A DNA stretch of 64,000 nucleotides. Source: Nitrincola alkalisediminis. GTDB taxonomy: Bacteria; Pseudomonadota; Gammaproteobacteria; Pseudomonadales; Balneatricaceae. The translations under genes and the position numbers were made by a program. Of the stretch, positions 1 through 8,967 are shown piece by piece (position 1 is the stretch's first letter; every line of letters begins with the position of its first letter). The stretch spans positions 124,001 to 188,000 of the forward strand of contig NZ_VYTY01000001.1 of NCBI RefSeq assembly GCF_009821115.1, read 5' to 3'. The notes beneath the pieces were generated by a model. It saw only the letters and a list, made by a program, of their open reading frames with translations. It ran no database searches and was not told the DNA's origin.

Positions 1-2
1 TG

Positions 3-56
3 CTCAGAGAATCCAATCTTGAGCTGCCTGTGCAGTTTAATAACTTCAGAGATTGA
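3..56 (+). CDS. C-terminal end of an unidentified protein (partial at left edge)
   Basis: A reading frame enters from the left edge and ends at TGA 54-56, giving 17 residues that end in ...PVQFNNFRD. It is followed 23 bases later by a strong hairpin with a short T run, which is what the end of a plus-strand gene would look like. The fragment is too short to name. Its reality rests only on the open frame and the terminator-like hairpin behind it. Confidence 0.35.
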   Translation, partial: LRESNLELPVQFNNFRD

Positions 57-78
57 TTGCTTTGTGAGTTCATCGTGG

Positions 79-120
79 AGTATCTCAACATGCCCAGGCT
101 CGGGTATGTTGAGATACTTT
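79..120. terminator. Hairpin terminator between an upstream plus-strand gene and the SDR gene
   Basis: A 13-bp perfect stem (AGTATCTCAACAT at 79-91 with ATGTTGAGATACT at 106-118) is extended inward by CCC/GGG pairs around a short AGGCTC loop. It ends in TTT on the plus strand. It lies between convergent gene ends, so it can serve both, though the T run favours the plus direction. Confidence 0.7.
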
Positions 121-130
121 GTTAGCAGGA

Positions 131-892
131 TTAGATACGCAAACCGCCATCCACTTCGAAGCAACGTCCATTTACATAGTCATTCTCAAGAATGAAGGTT
201 ACGGTTGACGCAATTTCTTCAGGCTTGCCTAAACGTTTTGCTGGAATACCTGCCGCGATTTTTTCGAGCGCTTCAGGCTTCATGCTCATGACCATTTCAG
301 TGCCAATATAACCCGGTGCAATTGACGCCGCACGGATACCGTAGCGAGACAGTTCTTTTGCCCAAGTAACCGCCATTGCTTGAACGCCGGCTTTTGTCGC
401 CGTGTAGTTGGTTTGGCCCATGTTGCCAGAGCGAGACACAGACGAAATATTCACGATGCAGCCAGATGTGCCAAGCTCAATCATTTTGCAAGCGGCTTCA
501 CGACCACAAAGGAACGTGCCTGTTAAATTGACATCCATGACTAGGTTCCACTGGTCCATTGTCATTTTAGCCGCTACTTTTCCATCTTTGACTTTGATGA
601 ATAGACCATCGCGAGTGATGCCCGCATTGTTGACGAGTCCATGCAGTGTGCCAAAATCGCTGACAACATCATCAAACAGTTTCTCGACATCCGCTTCTAC
701 AGATACGTTGGCAATGTAGCCACGCGCTTCTGAGCCCAATTCGGCGCAGAGTCCGATGGTTTCGTCCAGATCTTGCTGGTTCAAATCGGCCAGAGCCAAT
801 TTAGCGCCTTTGCTGGCCAGTTCAAGCGCCATCGCGCGCCCTAAACCACGTCCGCCACCGGTGATGACGATCACTTTATCTTGCAGATCCAT
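131..892 (-). CDS. SDR-family oxidoreductase, FabG-like (3-oxoacyl-ACP reductase type)
   Basis: This 253-residue classical short-chain dehydrogenase has the nucleotide-binding motif TGGGRGLG near residues 11-18, the NNAG motif followed by ITRDG, an active-site serine in NISSVS, and the YTATK catalytic Tyr/Lys. It ends in the GRCFEVDGGLRI pattern typical of FabG-like tetramers. The likely reaction is NADPH- or NADH-dependent reduction of a 3-oxoacyl thioester, but SDR substrates cannot be read from sequence. It stands alone on the minus strand, divergent from fxsA. A second acyl-thioester SDR (phaB, 17141) occurs in the window, and the two share the NNAGITRDG block. It could be a fatty-acid, polyhydroxyalkanoate or secondary-metabolite reductase. 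Confidence 0.9.
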   Translation of the reverse strand: MDLQDKVIVITGGGRGLGRAMALELASKGAKLALADLNQQDLDETIGLCAELGSEARGYIANVSVEADVEKLFDDVVSDFGTLHGLVNNAGITRDGLFIKVKDGKVAAKMTMDQWNLVMDVNLTGTFLCGREAACKMIELGTSGCIVNISSVSRSGNMGQTNYTATKAGVQAMAVTWAKELSRYGIRAASIAPGYIGTEMVMSMKPEALEKIAAGIPAKRLGKPEEIASTVTFILENDYVNGRCFEVDGGLRI

Positions 893-1118
893 AATAATGT
901 ACCTAGTTGGTTGAACATGTCTCTATTGTGCGACGCAAAATGCTGCAGCGCAACAAATATTCTGTTATAAGTTGCTCATCTTTTGGTCGAATTTGAAATA
1001 AGGGAAAATACCTATATATGGGTGTAGGTCGGTTATGAATTGAGCTTCGTTCTATCATTGCTTGATTCACACTTGCGAATGTGATCCACTGCATTGGATT
1101 CATGCAAAGAGGTTACCT

Positions 1119-1586
1119 ATGCGCTATATATTTTTACTCTTCATTATTGTCCCAATCATTGAAATCACCTTGCTGATTAACGTCGGCCAGATGATTGGAA
1201 TTATGTACACGATAGGGTTAGTGCTGCTATCGGCATTTATTGGCGTCAATATGTTACGCGTTCAAAGTCTTAGCACTCTGATGAAGGCTCAGGAGCGGGT
1301 GAATCAAGGTGAAATTCCTGGAAAAGAAATGGCTGAAGGTGTTGTGCTGGCTGTTGGCGGTGCTTTGTTAGTGACGCCGGGGTTTGTCACGGATGTTGTG
1401 GGGTTTTGCTGTCTTATACCTTGGACGCGTTCGGCCATTGTTCGCTTTATTAGCCAGCGATTTCAGCTTATCGCGTCGCACAAGACCGTTCATGCTCGTT
1501 ATACCGAAACCCATGTTAAATCCTCTCATGCATCCCATGCGGCTCCGGGTGATGTGATCGATGGTGAGTATACCCGTAAAGAATAA
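1119..1586 (+). CDS. fxsA: FxsA family membrane protein
   Basis: A 155-residue inner-membrane protein of the FxsA/YtzA family, whose E. coli member relieves phage T7 exclusion by the F plasmid; the normal cellular role is unknown. It opens with a hydrophobic segment (RYIFLLFIIVPIIEITLLI) and shows the family glycine-rich stretch (GVVLAVGGALLVTPGFVTDVVG) with further membrane segments, then a polar His-rich tail. I start it at ATG 1119, preceded by AAGAGGT, rather than at the in-frame 1062 start, because family members begin MRY/MRW with the first helix. It lies directly upstream of groES, the usual neighbourhood in gammaproteobacteria, but the heat-shock promoter sits between them. Confidence 0.9.
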   Translation: MRYIFLLFIIVPIIEITLLINVGQMIGIMYTIGLVLLSAFIGVNMLRVQSLSTLMKAQERVNQGEIPGKEMAEGVVLAVGGALLVTPGFVTDVVGFCCLIPWTRSAIVRFISQRFQLIASHKTVHARYTETHVKSSHASHAAPGDVIDGEYTRKE

Positions 1587-1598
1587 TTTTTTGATGAA

Positions 1599-1630
1599 CC
1601 ATTGAAAATGAGTTTGCCTCCCCCCATATA
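1599..1630 (+). promoter_or_regulatory. Sigma32 (heat-shock) promoter of groESL
   Basis: CCATTGAAA at 1599-1607 resembles the sigma32 -35 element (CTTGAAA), and CCCCATATA at 1622-1630 matches the -10 element (CCCCATNT). The spacing of 13-14 bases is within the normal range. It lies about 170 bases ahead of groES in the fxsA-groES gap. I see no CIRCE inverted repeat in this gap, so control by RpoH rather than HrcA is inferred. Confidence 0.75.
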
Positions 1631-1798
1631 CCCCACCAGAGCTTAAGACGGACAGTGAAGTTAAATTTTTTTGACTTCAACCATTGAAAAAAAGATGTCT
1701 GGCCATATGTATCAGGCATCCATTAATGGAAACTGTCATTCTTTGACATTAAACCAAATAACATCGCTTTAGATCCTAACTACCAGGAGATATACCAG

Positions 1799-2092
1799 AT
1801 GAACATTCGTCCACTTCACGATAATGTCGTTGTACGTCGCAGCGAAGAGGAAAAAACCACTGCAGGTGGCATCGTATTGCCAGGTTCTGCAGCTGAAAAG
1901 CCAAATCGCGGAGAAGTTCTTGCCGTTGGACCAGGTCGTACATTGAATAATGGAGAAATCCAAGCATCCTCTGTCAAAGTTGGCGATACAGTATTATTCG
2001 GTCAATATGCCCGTTCAAATGTAGTAAAAGTCGATGGCGAAGAACTGATGATTCTTCAAGAAAGTGAAATTTTCGCAGTGGTTGAAAAGTAA
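1799..2092 (+). CDS. groS: Co-chaperonin GroES
   Basis: The 97-residue protein has the full GroES fold signature: [14 protein letters not shown] at the N-terminus, the mobile loop with GGIVLPGSA around residues 23-31, and the roof/C-terminal [18 protein letters not shown]. As a heptamer it caps GroEL and encloses the folding chamber in the cytoplasm. An AGGAGAT ribosome-binding site lies 7-8 bases before the ATG. It is co-transcribed with groEL, which starts 64 bases later, from the heat-shock promoter at 1599-1630. Length and sequence are ordinary for the family. Confidence 0.98.
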   Translation: MNIRPLHDNVVVRRSEEEKTTAGGIVLPGSAAEKPNRGEVLAVGPGRTLNNGEIQASSVKVGDTVLFGQYARSNVVKVDGEELMILQESEIFAVVEK

Positions 2093-2153
2093 TAACTCTC
2101 TCTATATCACGTAGCGTTTTTTATCTGACACCGAATTTATTATAGGATTCTAA

Positions 2154-3800
<1,647 letters not shown>

Positions 3801-3831
3801 TATCGCCCTAGTTAGTCTTTTCTAACTGAAA

Positions 3832-3892
3832 AAAAGCTCTGCATCTGATAATCTGATACGCCTTAGTATCTTTATCAGGTGCGGAGCTTTTT
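3832..3892 (+). terminator. Intrinsic terminator after groEL
   Basis: A long imperfect stem pairs AAAAGCTCTGCATCTGATA at 3832-3850 with TATCAGGTGCGGAGCTTTTT at 3873-3892. The loop is about 22 bases and the right arm ends in the T run. It closes the groESL transcript, 31 bases after the stop codon. Confidence 0.9.
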
Positions 3893-3947
3893 GCATTATA
3901 GCTTCACCTAACAATGGTCACTGTTTGGCAATGGGAGTTTGGTGTTC

Positions 3948-4970
3948 ATGAGTACACGGCAAGAACCTCAACTTAATATCGAACGGCTGAAAGATCGCTC
4001 AGAAGATGCGATCAGTATTTTGCGCGCAGATGTCCAATTGATTAAACAGCAGCAAAAGCGTGGCGTTAGTATTTTTTTTCGACTGCTTATCCTGCTGTTG
4101 TTAGTAGCTGTAGGGGGGCTGGGTTGGAAACTGATTGAATTAAATGACCTGCTTGATCGACAGCAAGCGGTGCTCGCATCAACACAAGCCGATTTGGAAG
4201 CGCAGTTGCAGAGGCTGGATCGAAACATGTCTGAGAATCAGCAGGTGGTTGATGTAACAGAGGCGTCTTTTGCGGATATGCTGGCCAGTGTCGAAGCGGA
4301 GTCGGCTGAAAATTATGGCTATTTGAATTCAGAGATCATCAAAATATGGGATCAAATGTTACGGCTTCGTCCTGAAGATATTGGGCATATGCAAGCGTCT
4401 TTAATACAGCAAGAAGTGGCGTTAGACGCGATTAATCAGGCCATTCAGCAATTGCAGTCAAGCAATGAAGAGGTTGCTGTATTAAGCAATGCCGTTGATA
4501 GATTAGAAGAGCGTTTTACTCAAAATCCAATCGATGAGGTTGTAAACCAGCTTCGTGACCAAGTGATTGCAATAACGGTAACGCTGGAGCAGTTGCCGAG
4601 CGTCGCGCAAGTGAGTGATATGAACGACAGGCTGGATCAATTAACTGCAGCCGCAGATGTAAGCGAAGCGATCGATGTTGAGCCTATCTCTCGCCGCCTT
4701 GATGAGATCGCTCGTCAGTTGCAAACCCAAGAAGCTCAGATAGCCTCTCAAATAACACAGCTGCAAAACGATCAGCGTAGAACGGATCAACGTTTGGCAG
4801 GGCTGAATAACCCTGCGCCTTCCGTTCCTGTAGGCTTGGAGACAAAGGTGAATCAGCACGAGATCGCTATTCAAGCCATTGATGGTTCAAGAATTCAGAT
4901 AAGTCGTGATATTTTACAGCTACGAGAGCAGGTCAATCGTATACAATTACGATTAGAGCAAATGAATTAA
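3948..4970 (+). CDS. Membrane-anchored coiled-coil protein of unknown function
   Basis: I do not recognise this 340-residue protein as a named family. It has about 40 charged cytoplasmic residues, one transmembrane helix (FFRLLILLLLVAVGGLGW, roughly residues 44-62), and then almost 280 residues rich in Gln, Glu, Leu and Asp with heptad-like spacing, indicating a long coiled coil most likely in the periplasm. No enzymatic motif is visible. The start at ATG 3948 is chosen because GGGAG lies 10 bases upstream; an in-frame GTG at 3942 is too close to it. It has its own leader after the groEL terminator and is followed 72 bases later by trhP. The architecture resembles division or envelope-scaffold proteins, but that is only analogy. 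Confidence 0.75.
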   Translation: MSTRQEPQLNIERLKDRSEDAISILRADVQLIKQQQKRGVSIFFRLLILLLLVAVGGLGWKLIELNDLLDRQQAVLASTQADLEAQLQRLDRNMSENQQVVDVTEASFADMLASVEAESAENYGYLNSEIIKIWDQMLRLRPEDIGHMQASLIQQEVALDAINQAIQQLQSSNEEVAVLSNAVDRLEERFTQNPIDEVVNQLRDQVIAITVTLEQLPSVAQVSDMNDRLDQLTAAADVSEAIDVEPISRRLDEIARQLQTQEAQIASQITQLQNDQRRTDQRLAGLNNPAPSVPVGLETKVNQHEIAIQAIDGSRIQISRDILQLREQVNRIQLRLEQMN

Positions 4971-5042
4971 CGGAATAAATGCTTTTAGCAGACACTTGGG
5001 TTTTGACCCAATGTAAACGTATTTAAAGTGATGAGTAGATAA

Positions 5043-6371
5043 ATGATACGACAGCCAGAGCTTTTGTCTCCAGCGGGGACACTCAAAAACATGAAATATG
5101 CCTTCGCATATGGTGCGGATGCCGTATATGCAGGTCAGCCGCGTTATAGCCTGCGTGTGCGCAATAATGATTTTAATCATGACCACTTGGCTCAAGGTAT
5201 TTCGATTGCTCATCAGTTGGGTAAGAAGTTTTTTGTTGCGAGCAATATATTGCCCCACAACTCGAAGCTCAAAACCTACATGGATGACATCACGCCCGTT
5301 ATCGAAATGGGGCCAGACGCGTTGATTATGTCAGATCCAGGTTTGATCATGATGGTTAAAGATCGCTTCCCTGAAGTGCCAATCCATTTGTCCGTTCAAG
5401 CCAATACAATGAACTGGGCAAGCGTTAAGTTCTGGCATCGTATGGGCGTTGAGCGAGTGATCCTGTCTCGAGAGCTGTCGCTTGATGAAGTTGAAGAAAT
5501 ACGTCAACGCTGTCCTGAAATGGAAATAGAGGTTTTCGTTCACGGTTCATTATGTATTGCTTATTCAGGTCGTTGCTTGCTGTCAGGCTATATCAATCAT
5601 CGAGATCCAAACCAAGGGACTTGCACGAATGCGTGCCGTTGGAAGTACGATGCACATGAGGCAAAGCAAGATGATTCAGGAGATATTGTTCCGGTTCAGC
5701 AGTTTGAGCCAGAACAAAAGCCAAGTGAGCAAATATTCTTGCTACAGGAGCAGTCACGTCCGAACGATTATATGCCTGCATTTGAGGATGAACATGGAAC
5801 CTATATCATGAACTCAAAGGATCTTAGGGCTATACAGCATGTGCATCGACTTGCTTCCATGGGCGTTGATTCGCTGAAGATCGAAGGTCGCACTAAATCA
5901 CACTATTATGTTGCCAGAACTGCGCAAGCCTATCGTCGTGCCATTGATGATGCGGTTGCCGGAAAGCCCTTTGATATGGAGCTGATGGATGTGTTGGAAA
6001 ACCTGGCAAACCGTGGCTACACCGAAGGCTTTTATCGCCGCCACGTTCATGACCAGTATCAGAACTATGAGACAGGTAACTCTGTGGGCGTGCACCAGCA
6101 GTTTGTTGGTGAAATTGTAGAACAGGATACTCAAAATGGACGTTTAGTGATTGATGTAAAAAATCGTTTTGAGTGTGGAGACGCGCTAGAATTGATGACG
6201 CCAGCCGGTAATCATCGTTTCCGTTTAGATGAGCTTTTATCCACAACGGGTGCCAGGATTGAAGCGGCCCCAGGCTCTGGTCATCGCGTTATGTTTCCCA
6301 TGAATTTAGAGGGCGATATGACCTACGCACTTTTAATGCGAGACCTTCCAAACGCCCCTGCTAAAAATTAA
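5043..6371 (+). CDS. trhP: tRNA 5-hydroxyuridine synthase TrhP (YegQ), U32 family
   Basis: The 442-residue protein belongs to the U32 'peptidase' family, whose YegQ/TrhP branch makes 5-hydroxyuridine at the wobble base of tRNA from prephenate-derived chemistry. It begins with the family pattern ELLSPAGTLKNMKYAFAYGADAVYAG. It carries the signature GSLCIAYSGRCLLSGY followed by the cysteine segment GTCTNACRW that is expected to hold an iron-sulfur cluster, and then SLKIEGRTKS. Length is close to E. coli YegQ. It is followed after 7 bases by a UbiA-type gene, so the two are probably co-transcribed. Older annotation as a collagenase-like protease is not supported by function. Confidence 0.93.
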   Translation: MIRQPELLSPAGTLKNMKYAFAYGADAVYAGQPRYSLRVRNNDFNHDHLAQGISIAHQLGKKFFVASNILPHNSKLKTYMDDITPVIEMGPDALIMSDPGLIMMVKDRFPEVPIHLSVQANTMNWASVKFWHRMGVERVILSRELSLDEVEEIRQRCPEMEIEVFVHGSLCIAYSGRCLLSGYINHRDPNQGTCTNACRWKYDAHEAKQDDSGDIVPVQQFEPEQKPSEQIFLLQEQSRPNDYMPAFEDEHGTYIMNSKDLRAIQHVHRLASMGVDSLKIEGRTKSHYYVARTAQAYRRAIDDAVAGKPFDMELMDVLENLANRGYTEGFYRRHVHDQYQNYETGNSVGVHQQFVGEIVEQDTQNGRLVIDVKNRFECGDALELMTPAGNHRFRLDELLSTTGARIEAAPGSGHRVMFPMNLEGDMTYALLMRDLPNAPAKN

Positions 6372-6378
6372 GAACCCA

Positions 6379-7281
6379 ATGGCAAAATCGTATGATTTCA
6401 TAAGGGCTGTAAGGCCCTTTTCATTTCCAGTTGCACTGATTACCTGTGGTTTGGGTATTTTGATGGCCTTTTTGGATGGTGTCTGGAGTCCATCAAAAGC
6501 TGGGTTGATTCTTGTCGCAGGTATCCTGCTTCAAGCCGGTGTTAATTTAATTAATGACTACGCCGACCTGACAACGCACCCGCAGCTTAACAACAAAAAG
6601 GCGTCCAGTCTCTTGGCGGCTCGTCAGATTGTTCGTAACTTTCAGCTAGGGCTGTTGGCGATTCTATTAGCGGCTGTCATCGGTTTTTATTTGGTTATCC
6701 AATCAGATCCACTCCTGTTGTGGATTTGTGTGATTGGCTTTGTTGGCTGTTTGGGCTATACCTTGCCACCCTTGTCTTTTAAGCACCGTGGATTGGGTGT
6801 TGTCTTGGTCTTCTGGTTGATGGGCGTCCTAATGGTGAAGGGAAGCTATTTAGCCTTAGGGGCCAACTTCAACCTGCAAGTCGTCTTAATGTCGTTGCCG
6901 ATCAGTTGTTTAGTGTCTCTGCTATTGTTGAGTAACGAGTTGCGCGATTATGAGGTTGATGCGGCGCAACACATCACAACACTTACTGTTAAGATTGGCT
7001 ACGAAAAAGCGCAGTGGCTGTATATCGGATTGCTGGTGATGTCGGTATTGGTCAGTTTGGCATTATGGCTATTTGGACTATTACCTACACCTTATTGGCT
7101 GATCTTGAGTCTGCCGTTTCTGATCAAACCTTTCCGATTGCTCAGTGCTGAGCCTGCTGCACGTATGGCTCTAACGCCCGCTACAGCTCGGTTTTTGTTA
7201 TTATTTGGCCTGTGCTTTGCCCTGACCTTAGTACAGCCTATCCTGATTGGCGTTTTCTATACGTTTTATACTAATACCTGA
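6379..7281 (+). CDS. UbiA-family prenyltransferase (MenA-like)
   Basis: A 300-residue polytopic inner-membrane protein with about eight hydrophobic helices. It contains the two Mg-diphosphate motifs of the UbiA superfamily: NDYAD in the first loop (NLINDYADL) and NELRDYEVD in the second. Such enzymes transfer a polyprenyl chain to an aromatic acceptor. The spacing and the NELRDYEVDA motif are closest to 1,4-dihydroxy-2-naphthoate prenyltransferase (MenA), but no other menaquinone gene is visible here, so the acceptor is not assigned. It lies 7 bases after trhP and is probably in the same transcript. Confidence 0.82.
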   Translation: MAKSYDFIRAVRPFSFPVALITCGLGILMAFLDGVWSPSKAGLILVAGILLQAGVNLINDYADLTTHPQLNNKKASSLLAARQIVRNFQLGLLAILLAAVIGFYLVIQSDPLLLWICVIGFVGCLGYTLPPLSFKHRGLGVVLVFWLMGVLMVKGSYLALGANFNLQVVLMSLPISCLVSLLLLSNELRDYEVDAAQHITTLTVKIGYEKAQWLYIGLLVMSVLVSLALWLFGLLPTPYWLILSLPFLIKPFRLLSAEPAARMALTPATARFLLLFGLCFALTLVQPILIGVFYTFYTNT

Positions 7282-7304
7282 CAGGCAGTTGTTCGATTTT
7301 AGGG

Positions 7305-7310
7305 TATAAT
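7305..7310 (+). promoter_or_regulatory. Candidate -10 element for the fumarase gene
   Basis: A perfect TATAAT lies 87 bases before the fumarase start. The best -35 match (CTGACA at 7278-7283) is 21 bases away, which is too long for an ordinary sigma70 promoter, so this call rests mainly on the -10 hexamer and the position in a 115-base gap. Confidence 0.35.
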
Positions 7311-7396
7311 CACGTCCCTATGACGCGTCGATATTCTGCGCATCTGTCGAAGAACCACCTGTCAATTTAATGTAACAGCCCGATTGGAGACTCCCA

Positions 7397-8905
7397 ATGA
7401 GCGTTATCCGTCAAGACGATTTCATTAATAGCATTGCTGATGCACTGCAGTTTATATCCTACTATCACCCGATTGATTTTGTAAAAGCAGTGCATGAAGC
7501 GTATCAGCGCGAAGAAAATCCTGCCGCTAAAGATGCAATGGCACAGATTTTAATTAACTCCCGCATGTGTGCTGAAGGTAAACGCCCTATCTGTCAAGAT
7601 ACGGGAATCGTGACGGTTTTTCTTAAAGTGGGTATGAACGTTCAGTGGGATGCCAAAATGAATGTGACCGATATGGTCAATGAAGGCGTCCGTCGTGCTT
7701 ACTTGAATCCTGATAATGTCTTGCGTGCTTCGATATTAGCTGATCCAGCAGGAAAGCGTCAGAACACTAAAGACAATACGCCTGCCGTCATCCATTATGA
7801 GATCGTTGACGGTGATGAGGTTGAAGTTCATGTCGCTGCAAAAGGCGGTGGTTCTGAAAACAAGTCCAAAATGGCCATGCTGAATCCTTCAGACAGTATC
7901 GTTGATTGGATTGTGAAAACAGTTCCAACCATGGGAGCGGGTTGGTGTCCTCCTGGAATGCTCGGAATAGGCATTGGTGGCACCGCAGAGAAGGCGGCTG
8001 TGATGGCGAAGGAGTCCTTGATGGATCCTATCGATATTCATGAAATTCGTGAGCGTGGTCCTCAAAATCGAGTGGAGGAGTTGCGTTTAGAAATCATGGA
8101 TAAGGTCAATGCTCTAGGCATTGGTGCTCAAGGTCTGGGCGGTTTAACAACGGTACTGGATATCAAAATCAAAGACTATCCGACTCACGCGGCGTCTTTG
8201 CCTGTCTGTATGATTCCGAACTGTGCTGCTACGCGCCATGCCCATTTCACACTTGATGGTTCTGGCCCAGCTGTATTGACACCACCGAGTTTGGAAGACT
8301 GGCCAGAAGTGACGTTTGAAGTGGGCAGCAATACCCGCCGTGTTAACCTGGATGATGTAACACCTGAAGAAGTCGCAACTTGGCAGGTCGGCGAAACCGT
8401 TTTATTGAATGGTAAAATGCTGACTGGACGTGATGCTGCCCACAAGAAAATGATCGAAATGTTGAACAACGGCGAAACCTTGCCTGTCGATCTGAAAGGC
8501 CGTTTCATTTACTACGTTGGACCTGTTGACCCTGTTCGTGATGAAGTGGTGGGTCCTGCTGGCCCGACAACGTCTACGCGTATGGATAAGTTCACTCGCC
8601 AGATTCTCGAAACAACGGGGCTGTTGGGGATGATTGGTAAGTCGGAGCGTGGGCCGGTTGCAATCGACGCCATACGTGACAGTAAAGCCGTTTACTTGAT
8701 GGCCGTTGGTGGTGCTGCTTACTTGGTATCAAAGGCGATTGTCGGTGCTAAGGTGATTGCTTTCCCAGAGCTGGGGATGGAAGCGATTTACGAGTTTGAA
8801 GTAAAGGATATGCCTGTGACAGTTGCGGTTGATGTTAAAGGGGAGTCTGTTCACAACACAGGTCCTGCTAAATGGAAGGACATCATCGCTCATCAAAAGG
8901 CCTAA
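7397..8905 (+). CDS. fumA: Class I (iron-sulfur) fumarate hydratase
   Basis: The 502-residue single-chain class I fumarase interconverts fumarate and malate in the TCA cycle using an oxygen-sensitive [4Fe-4S] cluster. Family signatures are ICQDTG (first cluster cysteine, about residue 75), AKGGGSENKS, MIPNCAATRHAHF (second cysteine region), and the beta-domain segment GPTTSTRMDKF with GKSERG. The alpha and beta parts are fused, as in FumA/FumB of enterobacteria. GGAGA lies shortly before the ATG. It stands alone in its transcript and ends in a long perfect hairpin. The same family includes L-tartrate dehydratase, but the single-chain length favours fumarase. Confidence 0.95.
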   Translation: MSVIRQDDFINSIADALQFISYYHPIDFVKAVHEAYQREENPAAKDAMAQILINSRMCAEGKRPICQDTGIVTVFLKVGMNVQWDAKMNVTDMVNEGVRRAYLNPDNVLRASILADPAGKRQNTKDNTPAVIHYEIVDGDEVEVHVAAKGGGSENKSKMAMLNPSDSIVDWIVKTVPTMGAGWCPPGMLGIGIGGTAEKAAVMAKESLMDPIDIHEIRERGPQNRVEELRLEIMDKVNALGIGAQGLGGLTTVLDIKIKDYPTHAASLPVCMIPNCAATRHAHFTLDGSGPAVLTPPSLEDWPEVTFEVGSNTRRVNLDDVTPEEVATWQVGETVLLNGKMLTGRDAAHKKMIEMLNNGETLPVDLKGRFIYYVGPVDPVRDEVVGPAGPTTSTRMDKFTRQILETTGLLGMIGKSERGPVAIDAIRDSKAVYLMAVGGAAYLVSKAIVGAKVIAFPELGMEAIYEFEVKDMPVTVAVDVKGESVHNTGPAKWKDIIAHQKA

Positions 8906-8910
8906 CGTTT

Positions 8911-8954
8911 GAATCAATCAGCTGCAGTATTGTATGACTGCAGCTGATTGATTC
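8911..8954. terminator. Perfect 18-bp hairpin between convergent fumarase and UGD-like genes
   Basis: GAATCAATCAGCTGCAGT at 8911-8928 is the exact reverse complement of 8937-8954, separated by an 8-base loop. It starts 6 bases after the fumarase stop and lies between two convergent genes. There is only a weak T run on either side, so it may act as a bidirectional terminator or as a transcript-end stabiliser. Confidence 0.7.
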
Positions 8955-8967
8955 ATTTACACATTGA

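Noticed and set aside
1062-1118. Longer N-terminus for fxsA
   Set aside because: The extra residues are polar, lack a ribosome site match to the family and would precede the first membrane helix; ATG 1119 fits better.
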